In this document: piece after piece, positions 21,680 through 28,761 of the stretch | Layout of the letters: each line of letters starts with the position of its first letter | How positions within the stretch are numbered: position 1 is the first letter of the stretch | Virus record (IMG/VR): IMGVR_UViG_3300046012_000502 | Location: 1 to 35,516 of that record | Reading direction: 5' to 3' (one strand) | Source of the DNA: a virus | Length of the DNA stretch: 35,516 nt | Notes under the pieces: model-generated | The model's database searches: none | Told to the model about the DNA's origin: nothing | What the model saw: the letters and a program-made list of their open reading frames with translations, nothing else | Made by a program: the position numbers and the translations under genes

Positions 21680-22431
21680 GGCTGGGGCGCTCCGGCGCCC
21701 GCGGCCAGCGCCGACGCTTCCCGCACGAGCGCCGAGTAGCCGCACGTACAGTCGTTGCCGATCGCGGCGCGCCGCGGGCAGGCCAGGTCGTGCTCACCGT
21801 AGTAGCGGAACCCGCGCTGCCACCGCGCCACCTCCGCACGGAGTCGAGCGGCCGTCGCGTCTCGTGGGTCCAGCGCGGCAACGCCGTCGCGCAATGCCAG
21901 GATGGCGTCTCGCTGCGAGAGCGCAAAGATGGCGATCGATTCCGGCTCGCGACTAGAGAGGCCGACGCACCGCAGCGCGCACAGCGCCTCCTTCACGCCA
22001 AGCCCTCCGCGCTCGGCCAGCCGCTCCAGGGTTTGGCCGTGGTTCCGCTGCACCTGCTTGGCGAAGATGCCAATGATGGACCACGGGATGTCCGGCCCGC
22101 CCTGTATCGGGAACATGCGCACGGGCTCCGGAGCGGGTGGCGGCGCGTCGTCGCTCGCGGCGCTCGTGCCCTCAACCGGCTCGAACGCCCTCAAGAACAA
22201 GTGCTGGTTCACCACGTTCAGGGCGCCCGTCGCGTCGGTGATGATCCAGTCGCCCACGTCGGCGCGCAGGAGGAGGCGACCGTCCGCCGTGACATAGGCG
22301 CACCGGGCCAGCGGATCGTAGAGGACGCCCGCCACGTGCTCCGGGTTCGGGTGCGGCAGATCGAAGGTGGCGTCGGTGACTTGCACCGCCTCAACGACGA
22401 CGGCGCGTTGCCGAAACATGCTGCTGCTCAT
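21676..22431 (-). CDS. multidomain conserved phage protein
   Basis: 251 residues, ATG at 22431, preceded by an A/C-rich leader. Three parts are visible. Residues 1-85 contain ADVGDWIITDATGALNVVNQ and FLRAFEPVE, a small phage beta module that ends in an F-x-x-x-[FY]-E-P-V strand. Residues about 105-150 contain IPWSIIGIFAKQVQRNHGQT and LERLAERGGLGVKEALCAL, a helical element common in phage accessory proteins, in which RNH.Q.LERLAERGGL is strongly conserved. The end (CPRRAAIGNDCTCGYSALV) has a Cys-x-Cys zinc knuckle. None of the three has an established function; joining them in one protein is notable. Confidence 0.65.
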   Translation of the reverse strand: MSSSMFRQRAVVVEAVQVTDATFDLPHPNPEHVAGVLYDPLARCAYVTADGRLLLRADVGDWIITDATGALNVVNQHLFLRAFEPVEGTSAASDDAPPPAPEPVRMFPIQGGPDIPWSIIGIFAKQVQRNHGQTLERLAERGGLGVKEALCALRCVGLSSREPESIAIFALSQRDAILALRDGVAALDPRDATAARLRAEVARWQRGFRYYGEHDLACPRRAAIGNDCTCGYSALVREASALAAGAGAPQP

Positions 22432-22516
22432 TGGTTCCGCCTGGTGTGTGGGTGGGCTGATGCATGGGAGGTGGTGCCCCGGCCGGACCGTCCCCGGCCG
22501 GGTGTGCGGTCCATGG

Positions 22517-23008
22517 TCAGGCAGCGGCCTGCCGATATGCCGCGAGTCGAGCCACGGCCGCTGCGCGTGCTTCGGGGCTCAGGCGGCGCGGCCTGGTGTA
22601 GCGGACCCGGTGCGCCTTGAACGCGCGGCGCAATTCGTCGTGGGCCGCGCAGCCCAGGAAGTGCCGGACCAGGCGCAGGTAGATGGCGGCGTACTCCCAG
22701 CCGTGCGGCGGCACGCCGTGGGGGCTCACCGTGTGAGCCACCTCGTGGAGGATGTACAGCGGATAGCGCGTCCAGGGCGGCAGCGTGATGTGCGTGCCGC
22801 CGTGCGTGGCGCGGCCCACCCGTCCCCGGTTCGTGGCGGTGAGCCGGAAGTGCTTGATCCCGTGGTGGCGCTTGAACCAACGATCGCGTTCGATGCGCTC
22901 CAGGTACGCCCAGACCTCCAGCGTGGTGCCGAACGGCCGCACCCGGTCCGCGGCCACCGTCCGCTCGGCCTTGTACAACCTGCTCCTCTGACTGTCGCGT
23001 GCCTTCAT
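22517..23008 (-). CDS. TIGR04338-type putative metallohydrolase
   Basis: 163 residues, ATG at 23008 with GGGAGA about seven bases upstream. It opens with RDSQRSRLYKAERTV and carries LHEVAHTVSPHGVPPHGW: His88-Glu89-x2-His92 plus His102, a zinc-metallopeptidase-like site. This combination matches the TIGR04338 putative metallohydrolase family of actinobacteria and their phages. Substrate is unknown. It is the first gene after the 156-base gap 23009-23164, so it likely begins a transcription unit. Gap 22432-22516 downstream shows nothing. Confidence 0.75.
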   Translation of the reverse strand: MKARDSQRSRLYKAERTVAADRVRPFGTTLEVWAYLERIERDRWFKRHHGIKHFRLTATNRGRVGRATHGGTHITLPPWTRYPLYILHEVAHTVSPHGVPPHGWEYAAIYLRLVRHFLGCAAHDELRRAFKAHRVRYTRPRRLSPEARAAAVARLAAYRQAAA

Positions 23009-23078
23009 GTGAGTTCTCCCATGTGTGGATTGGAATGGCCCTTCTCACATGCAATCTAGCAATCGCCCTTTTCAGATC

Positions 23079-23095
23079 CGCCCGTTTTGCGGGCG
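23079..23095. terminator. hairpin in the gap between the two accessory operons
   Basis: Arms CGCCCG (23079-23084) and CGGGCG (23090-23095) with a 5-base loop, flanked by imperfect GATC copies. The surrounding gap 23009-23164 has AT-rich patches on either side of it. No U tract follows on the minus strand. It may end the upstream operon or bind a regulator. I could not identify a convincing -10/-35 pair on the minus strand. The same gap holds TTCTCACATGCA at 23042-23053, shared with the inverted repeat near 33079. Confidence 0.4.
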
Positions 23096-23164
23096 ATCGG
23101 GGCGTGTGGGGCATCGTGGCGCGAATGGCGAGGGGGGTTGACACGCTTTTCTGCGTTGCGGCGT

Positions 23165-23638
23165 TCACGCCTCTGTTACCTGCGCGCGCACCGCTGCGGC
23201 CACGTCGGCCGGCGCGGTCCAGAGGCCGAGCATCCCACGCGCGGGCACGGGCGTGGCGAGTGGGCGCACGTTCGCGAGCACGAACCCATAGCGCCCCGCA
23301 GCGTAGTTGCCGAAGAAGCGCTCGAACCGCGGCTGCTGGCCCAGGCGCGACTGCGCCTCGATCACGCCTGCCGTGCGATCGTCAAACCGATAACAGTCCG
23401 CGAGCGAGACGACAGCCACGATCACCCCCATCACCAGGGGCGTCGTGCCGAGCGCCACCGCGAACGGCCACCGGGTGGTGAGCCACCGCTCGTGCTCAGG
23501 AAATCCTTTGGCCGCATGGATGGCCACCGTGCCCCGGTGCTTCGTGCCCCAGGAGCGCGTCTCCGTGAGCTTCTCCGTGAGCGCGACGAGCGTAGCGTAC
23601 GGCTGGGTGAGTGAGAGACAGCGCAGCGGCTCAGGCAT
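23165..23638 (-). CDS. ASCH-domain protein
   Basis: 157 residues from the ATG at 23638 (MPEPLRCLSLTQPYATLV). The opening [L/I]-S-[L/I]-x-Q-P-[Y/W]-A, then K..ETRSW-x-T-K-H-R-G-x-V-A-I-H-A-A-K is the signature of ASCH (PUA-like) domains. A second conserved strand, GVIVAVVSLADCY, follows. ASCH proteins bind RNA or modified nucleosides; some are amidohydrolases, and some phage ones sit beside modification genes. Overlaps the end of the DUF1643 gene by eight bases. Confidence 0.82.
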   Translation of the reverse strand: MPEPLRCLSLTQPYATLVALTEKLTETRSWGTKHRGTVAIHAAKGFPEHERWLTTRWPFAVALGTTPLVMGVIVAVVSLADCYRFDDRTAGVIEAQSRLGQQPRFERFFGNYAAGRYGFVLANVRPLATPVPARGMLGLWTAPADVAAAVRAQVTEA

Positions 23639-24167
23639 GCGGCGCCTCCGCGTCCACGAACGGCACGAGCGGCGCATCGCCGCGGAGGTAGAGCGGGTGC
23701 CGCGGGAAGCCGCCCCGGGTGAGCCCGAAGCAGCGCGGCGCGAGCCGCCACACGCGCATCACATTCGTGAGCATGGCGGCGCGGGCCACCTCCGCACGGC
23801 TCGCGAGCGCCCCCCAGGCACAAACCAACACGTGCGCCTGCGGGAGCCAGTCCGAGAGCGTGTCGTTGTTCAGCGGGCCGATCATGTCCGCGGCTGCGCG
23901 GAGGTCCCGCGGGTTGGTGGCGCGGAACGCGAACAGGTTCACCATCGCGAGCGCGGTGCATCCCTCCCGCTGCGCGAACCCGACGCAGCGGCGAATGGTG
24001 GGATCGTCCATGGACGCATCTGCGGTGGACGGGTTGAGGCCCACGACGACCATTGTTAGGAGCGCCGGGTGCGCCACGGGAGAGGTCCACGCACGCCAGA
24101 GCGCGTAGCGATAGCGTTGATCCCGTGACAGCGTGGCGCCCTTGTCGATGTAGAGTGGGGTGGGCAT
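23631..24167 (-). CDS. DUF1643 protein
   Basis: 178 residues, ATG at 24167. RYRYALWRAWTS, VVVGLNPSTADASMDDPTIR with RCVGFAQREG, NLFAFRATNPRDLRAA and IGPLNNDTLSDWL match DUF1643 in order. LVCAWGA later is also family-like. The conserved Asn-Pro-Ser-Thr-Ala and acidic residues suggest an enzyme; its reaction is unknown. Coupled to the ASCH gene. Confidence 0.85.
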   Translation of the reverse strand: MPTPLYIDKGATLSRDQRYRYALWRAWTSPVAHPALLTMVVVGLNPSTADASMDDPTIRRCVGFAQREGCTALAMVNLFAFRATNPRDLRAAADMIGPLNNDTLSDWLPQAHVLVCAWGALASRAEVARAAMLTNVMRVWRLAPRCFGLTRGGFPRHPLYLRGDAPLVPFVDAEAPHA

Positions 24168-24172
24168 CGGTC

Positions 24173-24571
24173 CTAGGGTGTGGGGGGAAGTACCGCGTCG
24201 AGCGCACCGCGGATCGTCGGACTGACCTGGCTTACGTGCGTGCCGTCGATGGTGGCGGCGAACCCTTTGCCCGGGTAGAACCCGAACCCGATCATGCGCA
24301 GCGGGTTCTCGCGCGCCAGGCTGTCCATCCGGTGCTCCAACGCGGCGGACTCCACCAGCGCCGCAAGCGCCGTCGCGAGCGCATCGAATTGATCGGCCTC
24401 AGCCTCCATCGATGCGGCCATGGCGAGCGTGCGCTGGACCGGCCGCTCGCTCTGTGTGCGCTTCTCCGCGGTCAGCCGGCGCCACTCGGCCGCGCACGCG
24501 CGCAGCATAGCCACGCATTCCGGCACGTCGAGCGAGAGAGCCGCGGGCGGGATATGGATCGGCGGGCGCAT
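24173..24571 (-). CDS. hypothetical protein
   Basis: 132 residues from the ATG at 24571 (MRPPIHIPPAAL); it shares bases with the HAD stop (TGATG). A long helical N-terminal half (VAMLRACAAEWRRLTAEKRT, MAASMEAEADQFDALATALA) is followed by a short beta C-terminus (MIGFGFYPGKGFAATIDGTH). No family is recognised. Helical bundle proteins of this size often bind a partner, here perhaps the HAD-like phosphatase made with it. Confidence 0.6.
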   Translation of the reverse strand: MRPPIHIPPAALSLDVPECVAMLRACAAEWRRLTAEKRTQSERPVQRTLAMAASMEAEADQFDALATALAALVESAALEHRMDSLARENPLRMIGFGFYPGKGFAATIDGTHVSQVSPTIRGALDAVLPPTP

Positions 24572-24939
24572 CAGTCCGGGCACCCGCGATAGCGCATGGG
24601 CGTGTACACGGAATAGGGCGCGTCCTCGATCCAGATGTGCACGACGTACCCGGCCTCGCGGCACGCCTCCTCCTTCGTCTTGCCGCTCGCCCATACGACG
24701 GCATCGAACATGAGGGCGAGCGGTCCGAGGCACCGTTCAATCTCGGCGCGGTATTGCTCGCAGCGCTGCGTCACCAGCAGCACCGTGTGGCCGCGTTCGC
24801 GGAGCACGCGACACACATCCCGGAACCCCACGGGGTCCAGACTGCACGTGCCGTCGAAATCGCAGGCGATGGTGATGGGCGGGTTGAGCGCGGCCAGGGC
24901 ATGCGCCCCGGCGTTCGGCGCGGCGGGTCGGTCAGCCAC
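24571..24939 (-). CDS. HAD-superfamily phosphatase-like protein
   Basis: 122 residues, ATG at 24939. ITIACDFDGTCSLDP carries Asp27 and Asp29 (motif I nucleophile and acid/base); HTVLLVTQR carries the motif II Thr; ASGKTKEEA the motif III Lys; VVHIWIEDAPYS the motif IV acidic pair. A compact capless HAD of phage type. Substrate unknown; nucleotide or end-processing roles are common in phages. Neighbours give no specific hint. Confidence 0.8.
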   Translation of the reverse strand: MADRPAAPNAGAHALAALNPPITIACDFDGTCSLDPVGFRDVCRVLRERGHTVLLVTQRCEQYRAEIERCLGPLALMFDAVVWASGKTKEEACREAGYVVHIWIEDAPYSVYTPMRYRGCPD

Positions 24940-25186
24940 GGACTTTGATTCCCGCGTCGTGCGCCAGCGTGCTCAACACCCACTCGCCAGCGCGCAGGGC
25001 CATGCGAGAGCGGTCCGTGGAGGCGGCAATGACCTCGCACGTCTCGCCCTGCTGCGCCTCAATGAGAATGGCATAATGCGTCCCTTCGGGAAGCCGCGCT
25101 TTCACCGCGGCCATTAGCTCGCGCATGACTGGCGCCATCGCCAGGCCGAACGCCTCCCTGTCGTCGTTGTTCATGATCGGCGGCAT
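24932..25186 (-). CDS. small hypothetical protein
   Basis: 84 residues, ATG at 25186 with AGGAGG about eight bases upstream, one of the strongest ribosome sites in the window; this favours it over the ATG at 25174. A helix (LAMAPVMRELMAAVKARLPE) precedes two strands (THYAILIEAQQG, CEVIAASTDRSR) and a final helix. Compact alpha-beta layout, no known family. Overlaps the HAD gene by eight bases. Confidence 0.62.
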   Translation of the reverse strand: MPPIMNNDDREAFGLAMAPVMRELMAAVKARLPEGTHYAILIEAQQGETCEVIAASTDRSRMALRAGEWVLSTLAHDAGIKVRG

Positions 25187-25189
25187 GGG

Positions 25190-25507
25190 TCAACCCTCCT
25201 GGGGCGGCGCGGTGGTGGCGGTGCCCGTGGTGGCGACCATGTCTCTTGTGAGCAGGTTGTGCCGCTCCAGATCCGCCCGCAGCTGCTCGCTCGCGCCGAC
25301 GATGCTGCTGAGGAATTCGCTCGGCCCCTGGTAGGTGAGCGTCAGGCTGAACCCCAGGAGCGCGACGTGGACCTCGGCGCTGTTCTTGAGCCCCGATACC
25401 TCTACCGTGAATGCGATGAAGGTGAAATTGCGCCAGTTGCATCCGGGCAGAAAGGAATCCCAATCGTGCCCCAACTCGCAGAACCATCCGTAGTCTCGTT
25501 TCCTCAT
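25190..25507 (-). CDS. hypothetical protein
   Basis: 105 residues from the ATG at 25507, overlapping the upstream stop (ATGA). Aromatic-rich beta segments (YGWFCELGHDWDSFLPGCNW, NFTFIAFTVEV, HVALLGFSLTLTYQG) and a short helix indicate a small beta sheet protein. No family is recognised. Confidence 0.6.
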   Translation of the reverse strand: MRKRDYGWFCELGHDWDSFLPGCNWRNFTFIAFTVEVSGLKNSAEVHVALLGFSLTLTYQGPSEFLSSIVGASEQLRADLERHNLLTRDMVATTGTATTAPPQEG

Positions 25508-25902
25508 TCGTGCTCCGTGTGGGTGAGCGAACGGTGGAGGCGATCGATCTCGGCGGCAATCAGCGCGCCGGCTTTCGCGAGATCGTGAATGCGCGCGCGG
25601 GCAATGGCAGCCCTGGTGGGTATGCCCCAATGGTTGCACTCGCCAACGCTGCGGCACCCGCAGCGCGATGGCTCTGCCTCCGGCATGGTCGGCTTGAACC
25701 AACGTCGCGCCCACGGCCACGCTGTCTTGACTTCGAGCGGCCGTTGCCCGGGCCACGCATAGATCGCCCCCGCCAGCGCCATACTCTGATCGCGATGCGC
25801 GTCGTCGTGCTCAGTGGTCCAGCCTTCCGCGCTCACTTGCCGGGCGCGCTCGGCGGCGATCAGCGCCACGCCGTCCTGGGGCGCCATGGGCCGGGCGCTC
25901 AC
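25504..25902 (-). CDS. conserved phage protein of unknown function
   Basis: 132 residues from the GTG at 25902 that overlaps the methyltransferase stop (GTGA); an ATG at 25887 is the alternative. AERARQVSAEGWTTEHDDAH, then SMALAGAIYA, a Trp-Pro-Trp near the centre, and RIHDLAKAGALIAAEIDRLH follow the order of a widespread phage protein family (R-Q-x-x-x-E-G-W ... H-D-D-x-H ... AGALI-x-AEI-x-RL). Its function is not known. A Cys/His insertion (SRCGCRSVGECNHWG) in the middle is unusual and may bind zinc. Confidence 0.72.
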   Translation of the reverse strand: MSARPMAPQDGVALIAAERARQVSAEGWTTEHDDAHRDQSMALAGAIYAWPGQRPLEVKTAWPWARRWFKPTMPEAEPSRCGCRSVGECNHWGIPTRAAIARARIHDLAKAGALIAAEIDRLHRSLTHTEHE

Positions 25903-27434
25903 TGGAGGTCGTCCTTGTGGCCCATGAACAGCGGGGCATAGTCCACGATCCGCGCGCGCGCGATCTCGGCGTATTCCGGCGACAGTTCCAAGCCGAGAAA
26001 ATCGAATCCCTCTGCCACGGCGGCGCGGCCCGTGGTGCCAGACCCGCAGAACATATCCACGATCAATCCTCCCGGGGGCGCTATGAGTTTGCACAGCCAC
26101 TGCATGAGGTCCAGCGGCTTCACGGTGGGGTGATGGTTCGGCCGCGCCCCGGAACGGTTGGCGCCCGCGCGGGGGTTGGTCGCGCCCTGGGTGCCGGGCG
26201 GCGTGTCCGTGTTGGTCACGCGCGGCGCGATTTCATCGAGGCCCGCGTTGCGCTCGGCGCGGCTGGCCTTGCTGGTGTAAAAGAACCGTGACGCGCCTCC
26301 CGCATCATCGAACCCATAGACGCCGGTATGCGACGGCAGGCCCTTGCCCGCGCCATACACGCCGCCCGGGTTGCTCGTGAGTTCGCCGCGCTTCGACGCC
26401 GTGTGCCCGCTCTGTTCGTCCAAGAGCGCCGCGGCTTCTTCGTCCAGCAGCACGTTGGCCGGCCAGCGGCCGTTCGCGTTGCCTACCACGGTGGGCCGCG
26501 GCTTCCACCCGTCGTCGTTGTGCGGGAAATCGCTATCCGAGGCGCCCTTCAGGCGGCGCGTGTCCTCCGTGCCGATCAAGCAGCCGTCGATGTTGAGCGC
26601 GCCCGTGCCGTGGGCCAGGACGTTCCGCGCCACGGTGCCCGCGAGCGGCTTGCGCGCGATGATGATGGGTTCCCAGGCCGGCTTCAGCGCCGTGCCCCAG
26701 CCGTCCCACGTCTTGGCGGCGTCGGTGTGCGGCGCGGTGATGTTGAATTCCTTCGTGATGTACGTGCCCGCGCCCGGGCGATAGAGATCGCCCTCCACCG
26801 CGTCCTTGCCGGTGCGCGTGGCAATCACCTCGCGGCGGGCCAGGTTCTCTGACGCGCGCCCCGGTTCGCCCACCATGCGGTCCACCCATTCCGGGATCGG
26901 CTCCGGAATGAGCGGGCGCATGAGCGCCCAATGCTCCGGCGTCGGCACTGCGGGTTGGCTGCCGGCCGTCATGTAATGCGAGTCCATGAACGATTGCGTC
27001 ACCTCCCGGATCTGTTGCCGGGTGATGGACGTGGACCGCAGCCACGTGGTGAACGTGAGCGCGTCGGCGTGCGTGGCCTCCGGAGCGTCGAGCGCATCGA
27101 TGGCCTTGCCCACGTCGAGCGACTTGGGGAACCCGGACCCGTACAGCCACAGACATTGGTCGCGGATCTGCCAGCCGGCGTCCTCAATCGCGCACGCCAG
27201 CCGGTGGTAGGTGCGCGTGCCGCCGAACGCGGCCAGGTGCGCGCCCGGCTTGGCGACTCGCAGCGCTGCCTCCCAAAACTCTTGACCGGGCACGCCGCGG
27301 TCCCATCCCTTGCCCATGAAGCTGAGCCCATACGGCGGGTCCGTCACAATGGCGTCGACGCTGTTGGGCGCCATGTCGGCCAAGAGTGCGCGACAGTCGC
27401 CGGTCAGGACGCGCGCGTTCACCGCGCGGCTCAT
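25899..27434 (-). CDS. DNA methyltransferase, beta-class (probable N6-adenine)
   Basis: 511 residues, ATG at 27434. Motif IV TDPPYG (31-36) is N-terminal and motif I DMFCGSGTTG (460-469) C-terminal, the beta-class order; DPPY favours N6-adenine methylation. Between them are long target-recognition and family segments: VLAHGTGALNIDGC, GRWPANVLLDEEAA, and HHPTVKPLDLMQWL ahead of motif I. No restriction partner is present, so it is probably a protective or regulatory phage enzyme. Gap 27435-27474 shows nothing. Confidence 0.93.
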   Translation of the reverse strand: MSRAVNARVLTGDCRALLADMAPNSVDAIVTDPPYGLSFMGKGWDRGVPGQEFWEAALRVAKPGAHLAAFGGTRTYHRLACAIEDAGWQIRDQCLWLYGSGFPKSLDVGKAIDALDAPEATHADALTFTTWLRSTSITRQQIREVTQSFMDSHYMTAGSQPAVPTPEHWALMRPLIPEPIPEWVDRMVGEPGRASENLARREVIATRTGKDAVEGDLYRPGAGTYITKEFNITAPHTDAAKTWDGWGTALKPAWEPIIIARKPLAGTVARNVLAHGTGALNIDGCLIGTEDTRRLKGASDSDFPHNDDGWKPRPTVVGNANGRWPANVLLDEEAAALLDEQSGHTASKRGELTSNPGGVYGAGKGLPSHTGVYGFDDAGGASRFFYTSKASRAERNAGLDEIAPRVTNTDTPPGTQGATNPRAGANRSGARPNHHPTVKPLDLMQWLCKLIAPPGGLIVDMFCGSGTTGRAAVAEGFDFLGLELSPEYAEIARARIVDYAPLFMGHKDDLQ

Positions 27435-27474
27435 GCTGCCCTCCGGAGCGCTGCGGCGCCGGCCGCACGCTGCA

Positions 27475-27711
27475 TCAGAGCACCTCCACGGTGACGCGAA
27501 TGCGCGCCCCGTTGGTGCTGGGGAGGCCCATGTATTCCATGAGCGTGGCCAGGTCGTTGAACTGGCCCTCGGTGGCTACGTCGTCGGTGTTCGCGATCGG
27601 CCGCGGCGGATCGAACGGCATGACGAACCGCGCGCCACACGTGCGCGGCCGTTGGGTGTGCACCACTGCGCTGGCCATCTTCGGCGCCGTGGTGGTGGAC
27701 GGGTTAGGCAT
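27475..27711 (-). CDS. small hypothetical protein
   Basis: 78 residues, ATG at 27711. The leader is A/C- and C/T-rich (CTCTCACACTCTCACCACC) without a Shine-Dalgarno. KMASAVVHTQRPRTCGARFV and a later helix-strand (ATLMEYMGLPSTNGARIRVT) suggest a small alpha-beta protein. No family. It is the gene immediately upstream of the methyltransferase. Confidence 0.55.
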   Translation of the reverse strand: MPNPSTTTAPKMASAVVHTQRPRTCGARFVMPFDPPRPIANTDDVATEGQFNDLATLMEYMGLPSTNGARIRVTVEVL

Positions 27712-27756
27712 GAGTCGGTGGTGGTGAGAGTGTGAGAGGAATACGAATACGCCAGA

Positions 27757-28071
27757 CTAGCCGGCGCGCTGCGCTCGGCACGAGAGCGCAAGACAGGTAT
27801 CGCTCGGGTGGCGCGGTGGTGGATACGTCTTGCCGCGCCGCGCGGCAACATTGTTCGGTGACCGACAGACGATCTCCTTCGTCCCGCGCGCATTAAATCC
27901 CGTCTGCGCCGGCCCGACGATGCGAACACGCACGCGGCAGCGCCCGTGGCCGACAACAACGCCAGGCACCCAATGCTGGACGCCCCACCATACCCATACC
28001 TTGGCGTGCAATGGCCAGTCGTGGACGTGCGCCACGTGACAGGCGAAGTGTTCAGCGCGGGGGTGCCTCAC
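27757..28071 (-). CDS. small SH3-like/KOW-like protein
   Basis: 104 residues from a GTG at 28071 that overlaps the preceding 47-residue gene's stop (GTGA), the same coupling used elsewhere. The centre (HAKVWVWWGVQHWVPGVVVG, then HGRCRVRVRIVG) reads as a five-stranded SH3-like barrel with the surface turn W-x-P-G-V-V-V-G. A basic, Pro-rich tail follows. Likely nucleic acid- or protein-binding. The evidence for coding is the barrel pattern and the overlap; the family is unassigned. Confidence 0.58.
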   Translation of the reverse strand: MRHPRAEHFACHVAHVHDWPLHAKVWVWWGVQHWVPGVVVGHGRCRVRVRIVGPAQTGFNARGTKEIVCRSPNNVAARRGKTYPPPRHPSDTCLALSCRAQRAG

Positions 28072-28211
28072 GCTTCCTCGGCGCCCGGCTCATCGTCGCA
28101 CCCACATTCCGGGGTGTGCTGGTGCGCGCGGGCGCGGCGCTCGCGTTCCGCGCGGCGTTCCATGGTTTCGATGCGCGCGTCCTCGCGTTCTTCGTCGGTG
28201 GGCTCACGCAT
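28068..28211 (-). CDS. 47-residue charged protein
   Basis: ATG at 28211, stop at 28068. The sequence is almost entirely charged helix (MREPTDEEREDARIETMERR, then AERERRARAHQHT) and ends PECGCDDEPGAEEA with a Cys-x-Cys. It overlaps the preceding gene by eight bases and the following GTG by four, so it fits the operon's coupling exactly. It may be a small helical adaptor. No function known. Confidence 0.6.
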   Translation of the reverse strand: MREPTDEEREDARIETMERRAERERRARAHQHTPECGCDDEPGAEEA

Positions 28212-28506
28212 CGGCCGACGCCTCCGCGCGCACCGGCAACAGATCGCCTGCGGCGAAATCGCGCCGCTTGCCGTCTGGCCGGTCCATTTCTACCACGAAC
28301 GGCTGCGCGCGCCACGGGCCGGAATAGACGTGGCGCACGGTGCCGAACTGGCCGGCGACGTTGTGCGGAATCTCGCGCAGCGCCGGTCCCATGGCATCCG
28401 TGCCGGTGGGCCGCGCGCGCACGGGAGCCGCGATCGTGAGGTTGGGCCGCACCTGAACGCGGTCGCCTACCGCGAACGGCGGCGCCGTGTGGATCTGTGT
28501 GGGCAT
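28204..28506 (-). CDS. small SH3/KOW-like protein
   Basis: 100 residues, ATG at 28506 after the A/C-rich leader CCCACACGCCC. FAVGDRVQVRPNL, then AGQFGTVRHVYSGPW and FVVEMDRPDGKRRDFAAGDL are the strands and turns of a KOW/SH3-like barrel, in which a G-D-x-V-x-V strand leads the fold. Likely binds RNA, DNA or a protein. It is separated from a related-looking barrel (27757-28071) by the 47-residue gene. Confidence 0.65.
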   Translation of the reverse strand: MPTQIHTAPPFAVGDRVQVRPNLTIAAPVRARPTGTDAMGPALREIPHNVAGQFGTVRHVYSGPWRAQPFVVEMDRPDGKRRDFAAGDLLPVRAEASADA

Positions 28507-28527
28507 GGGCGTGTGGGTGTGGGTGGG
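28507..28527 (-). promoter_or_regulatory. A/C-rich leader without a Shine-Dalgarno
   Basis: The minus strand reads CCCACCCACACCCACACGCCC immediately before the ATG at 28506. The last 11 bases plus the start (CCCACACGCCCATGCC) recur exactly before the ATG at 29081, and a near copy precedes 33021. No AGGAG-type site is present. It may direct Shine-Dalgarno-independent initiation. Confidence 0.45.
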
Positions 28528-28548
28528 ATGTGAATGATGCGCGCTGTC

Positions 28549-28761
28549 TCAGCAGGCGCAACGGTCGGGCATTTCGGCGTAGCTCACCTCGGCGTATGTC
28601 CACTCCGTGGTGCCCACCGCGGCGCGCTCCACGCGCACCCACGGAAAGGCCGAGCCGGCACGCGCGCCGGAGTCGGGCACGAGCCGGAGCTTCAGGCCCT
28701 GGCGCTTGGCCTCTTGCTGGCGCCGCGCGTAGTCGCAGCGGTTACACGGGCGGTCGCTCAT
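28549..28761 (-). CDS. small Cys-x2-Cys / Cys-x-Cys phage protein
   Basis: 70 residues from the ATG at 28761 (MSDRPCNRCDYARRQQEAKR), overlapping the previous stop (ATGA). CNRC at the start and CAC at the very end, with AFPWVRVER and GTTEWTYAE between, match a small phage family of the form C-N-R-C ... G-T ... C-x-C. The four cysteines probably make one zinc site that closes the chain. Function unknown. Confidence 0.68.
   Translation of the reverse strand: MSDRPCNRCDYARRQQEAKRQGLKLRLVPDSGARAGSAFPWVRVERAAVGTTEWTYAEVSYAEMPDRCAC

Noticed and set aside
23137-23165. TTGACA on the plus strand in the gap 23009-23164, as a promoter
   Set aside because: No -10-like hexamer at 16-18 bases, and no plus-strand gene follows it.
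22428-23168. Minus-strand frame of 246 codons spanning the metallohydrolase gene and the upstream gap
   Set aside because: The frame clashes with the metallohydrolase, which has an HExxH site, a good ribosome site and a family N-terminus.
17976-24167. A full 7-deazaguanine DNA modification pathway around the QueD-like gene
   Set aside because: No QueC, QueE, FolE, DpdA or amidotransferase motif was found in any neighbouring frame; only the QueD-like protein is present.
20509-27434. A restriction-modification or other defence system built from the methyltransferase and HNH gene
   Set aside because: The HNH gene is more than 5 kb away in another operon and the methyltransferase has no adjacent nuclease. 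A protective orphan methyltransferase is simpler.
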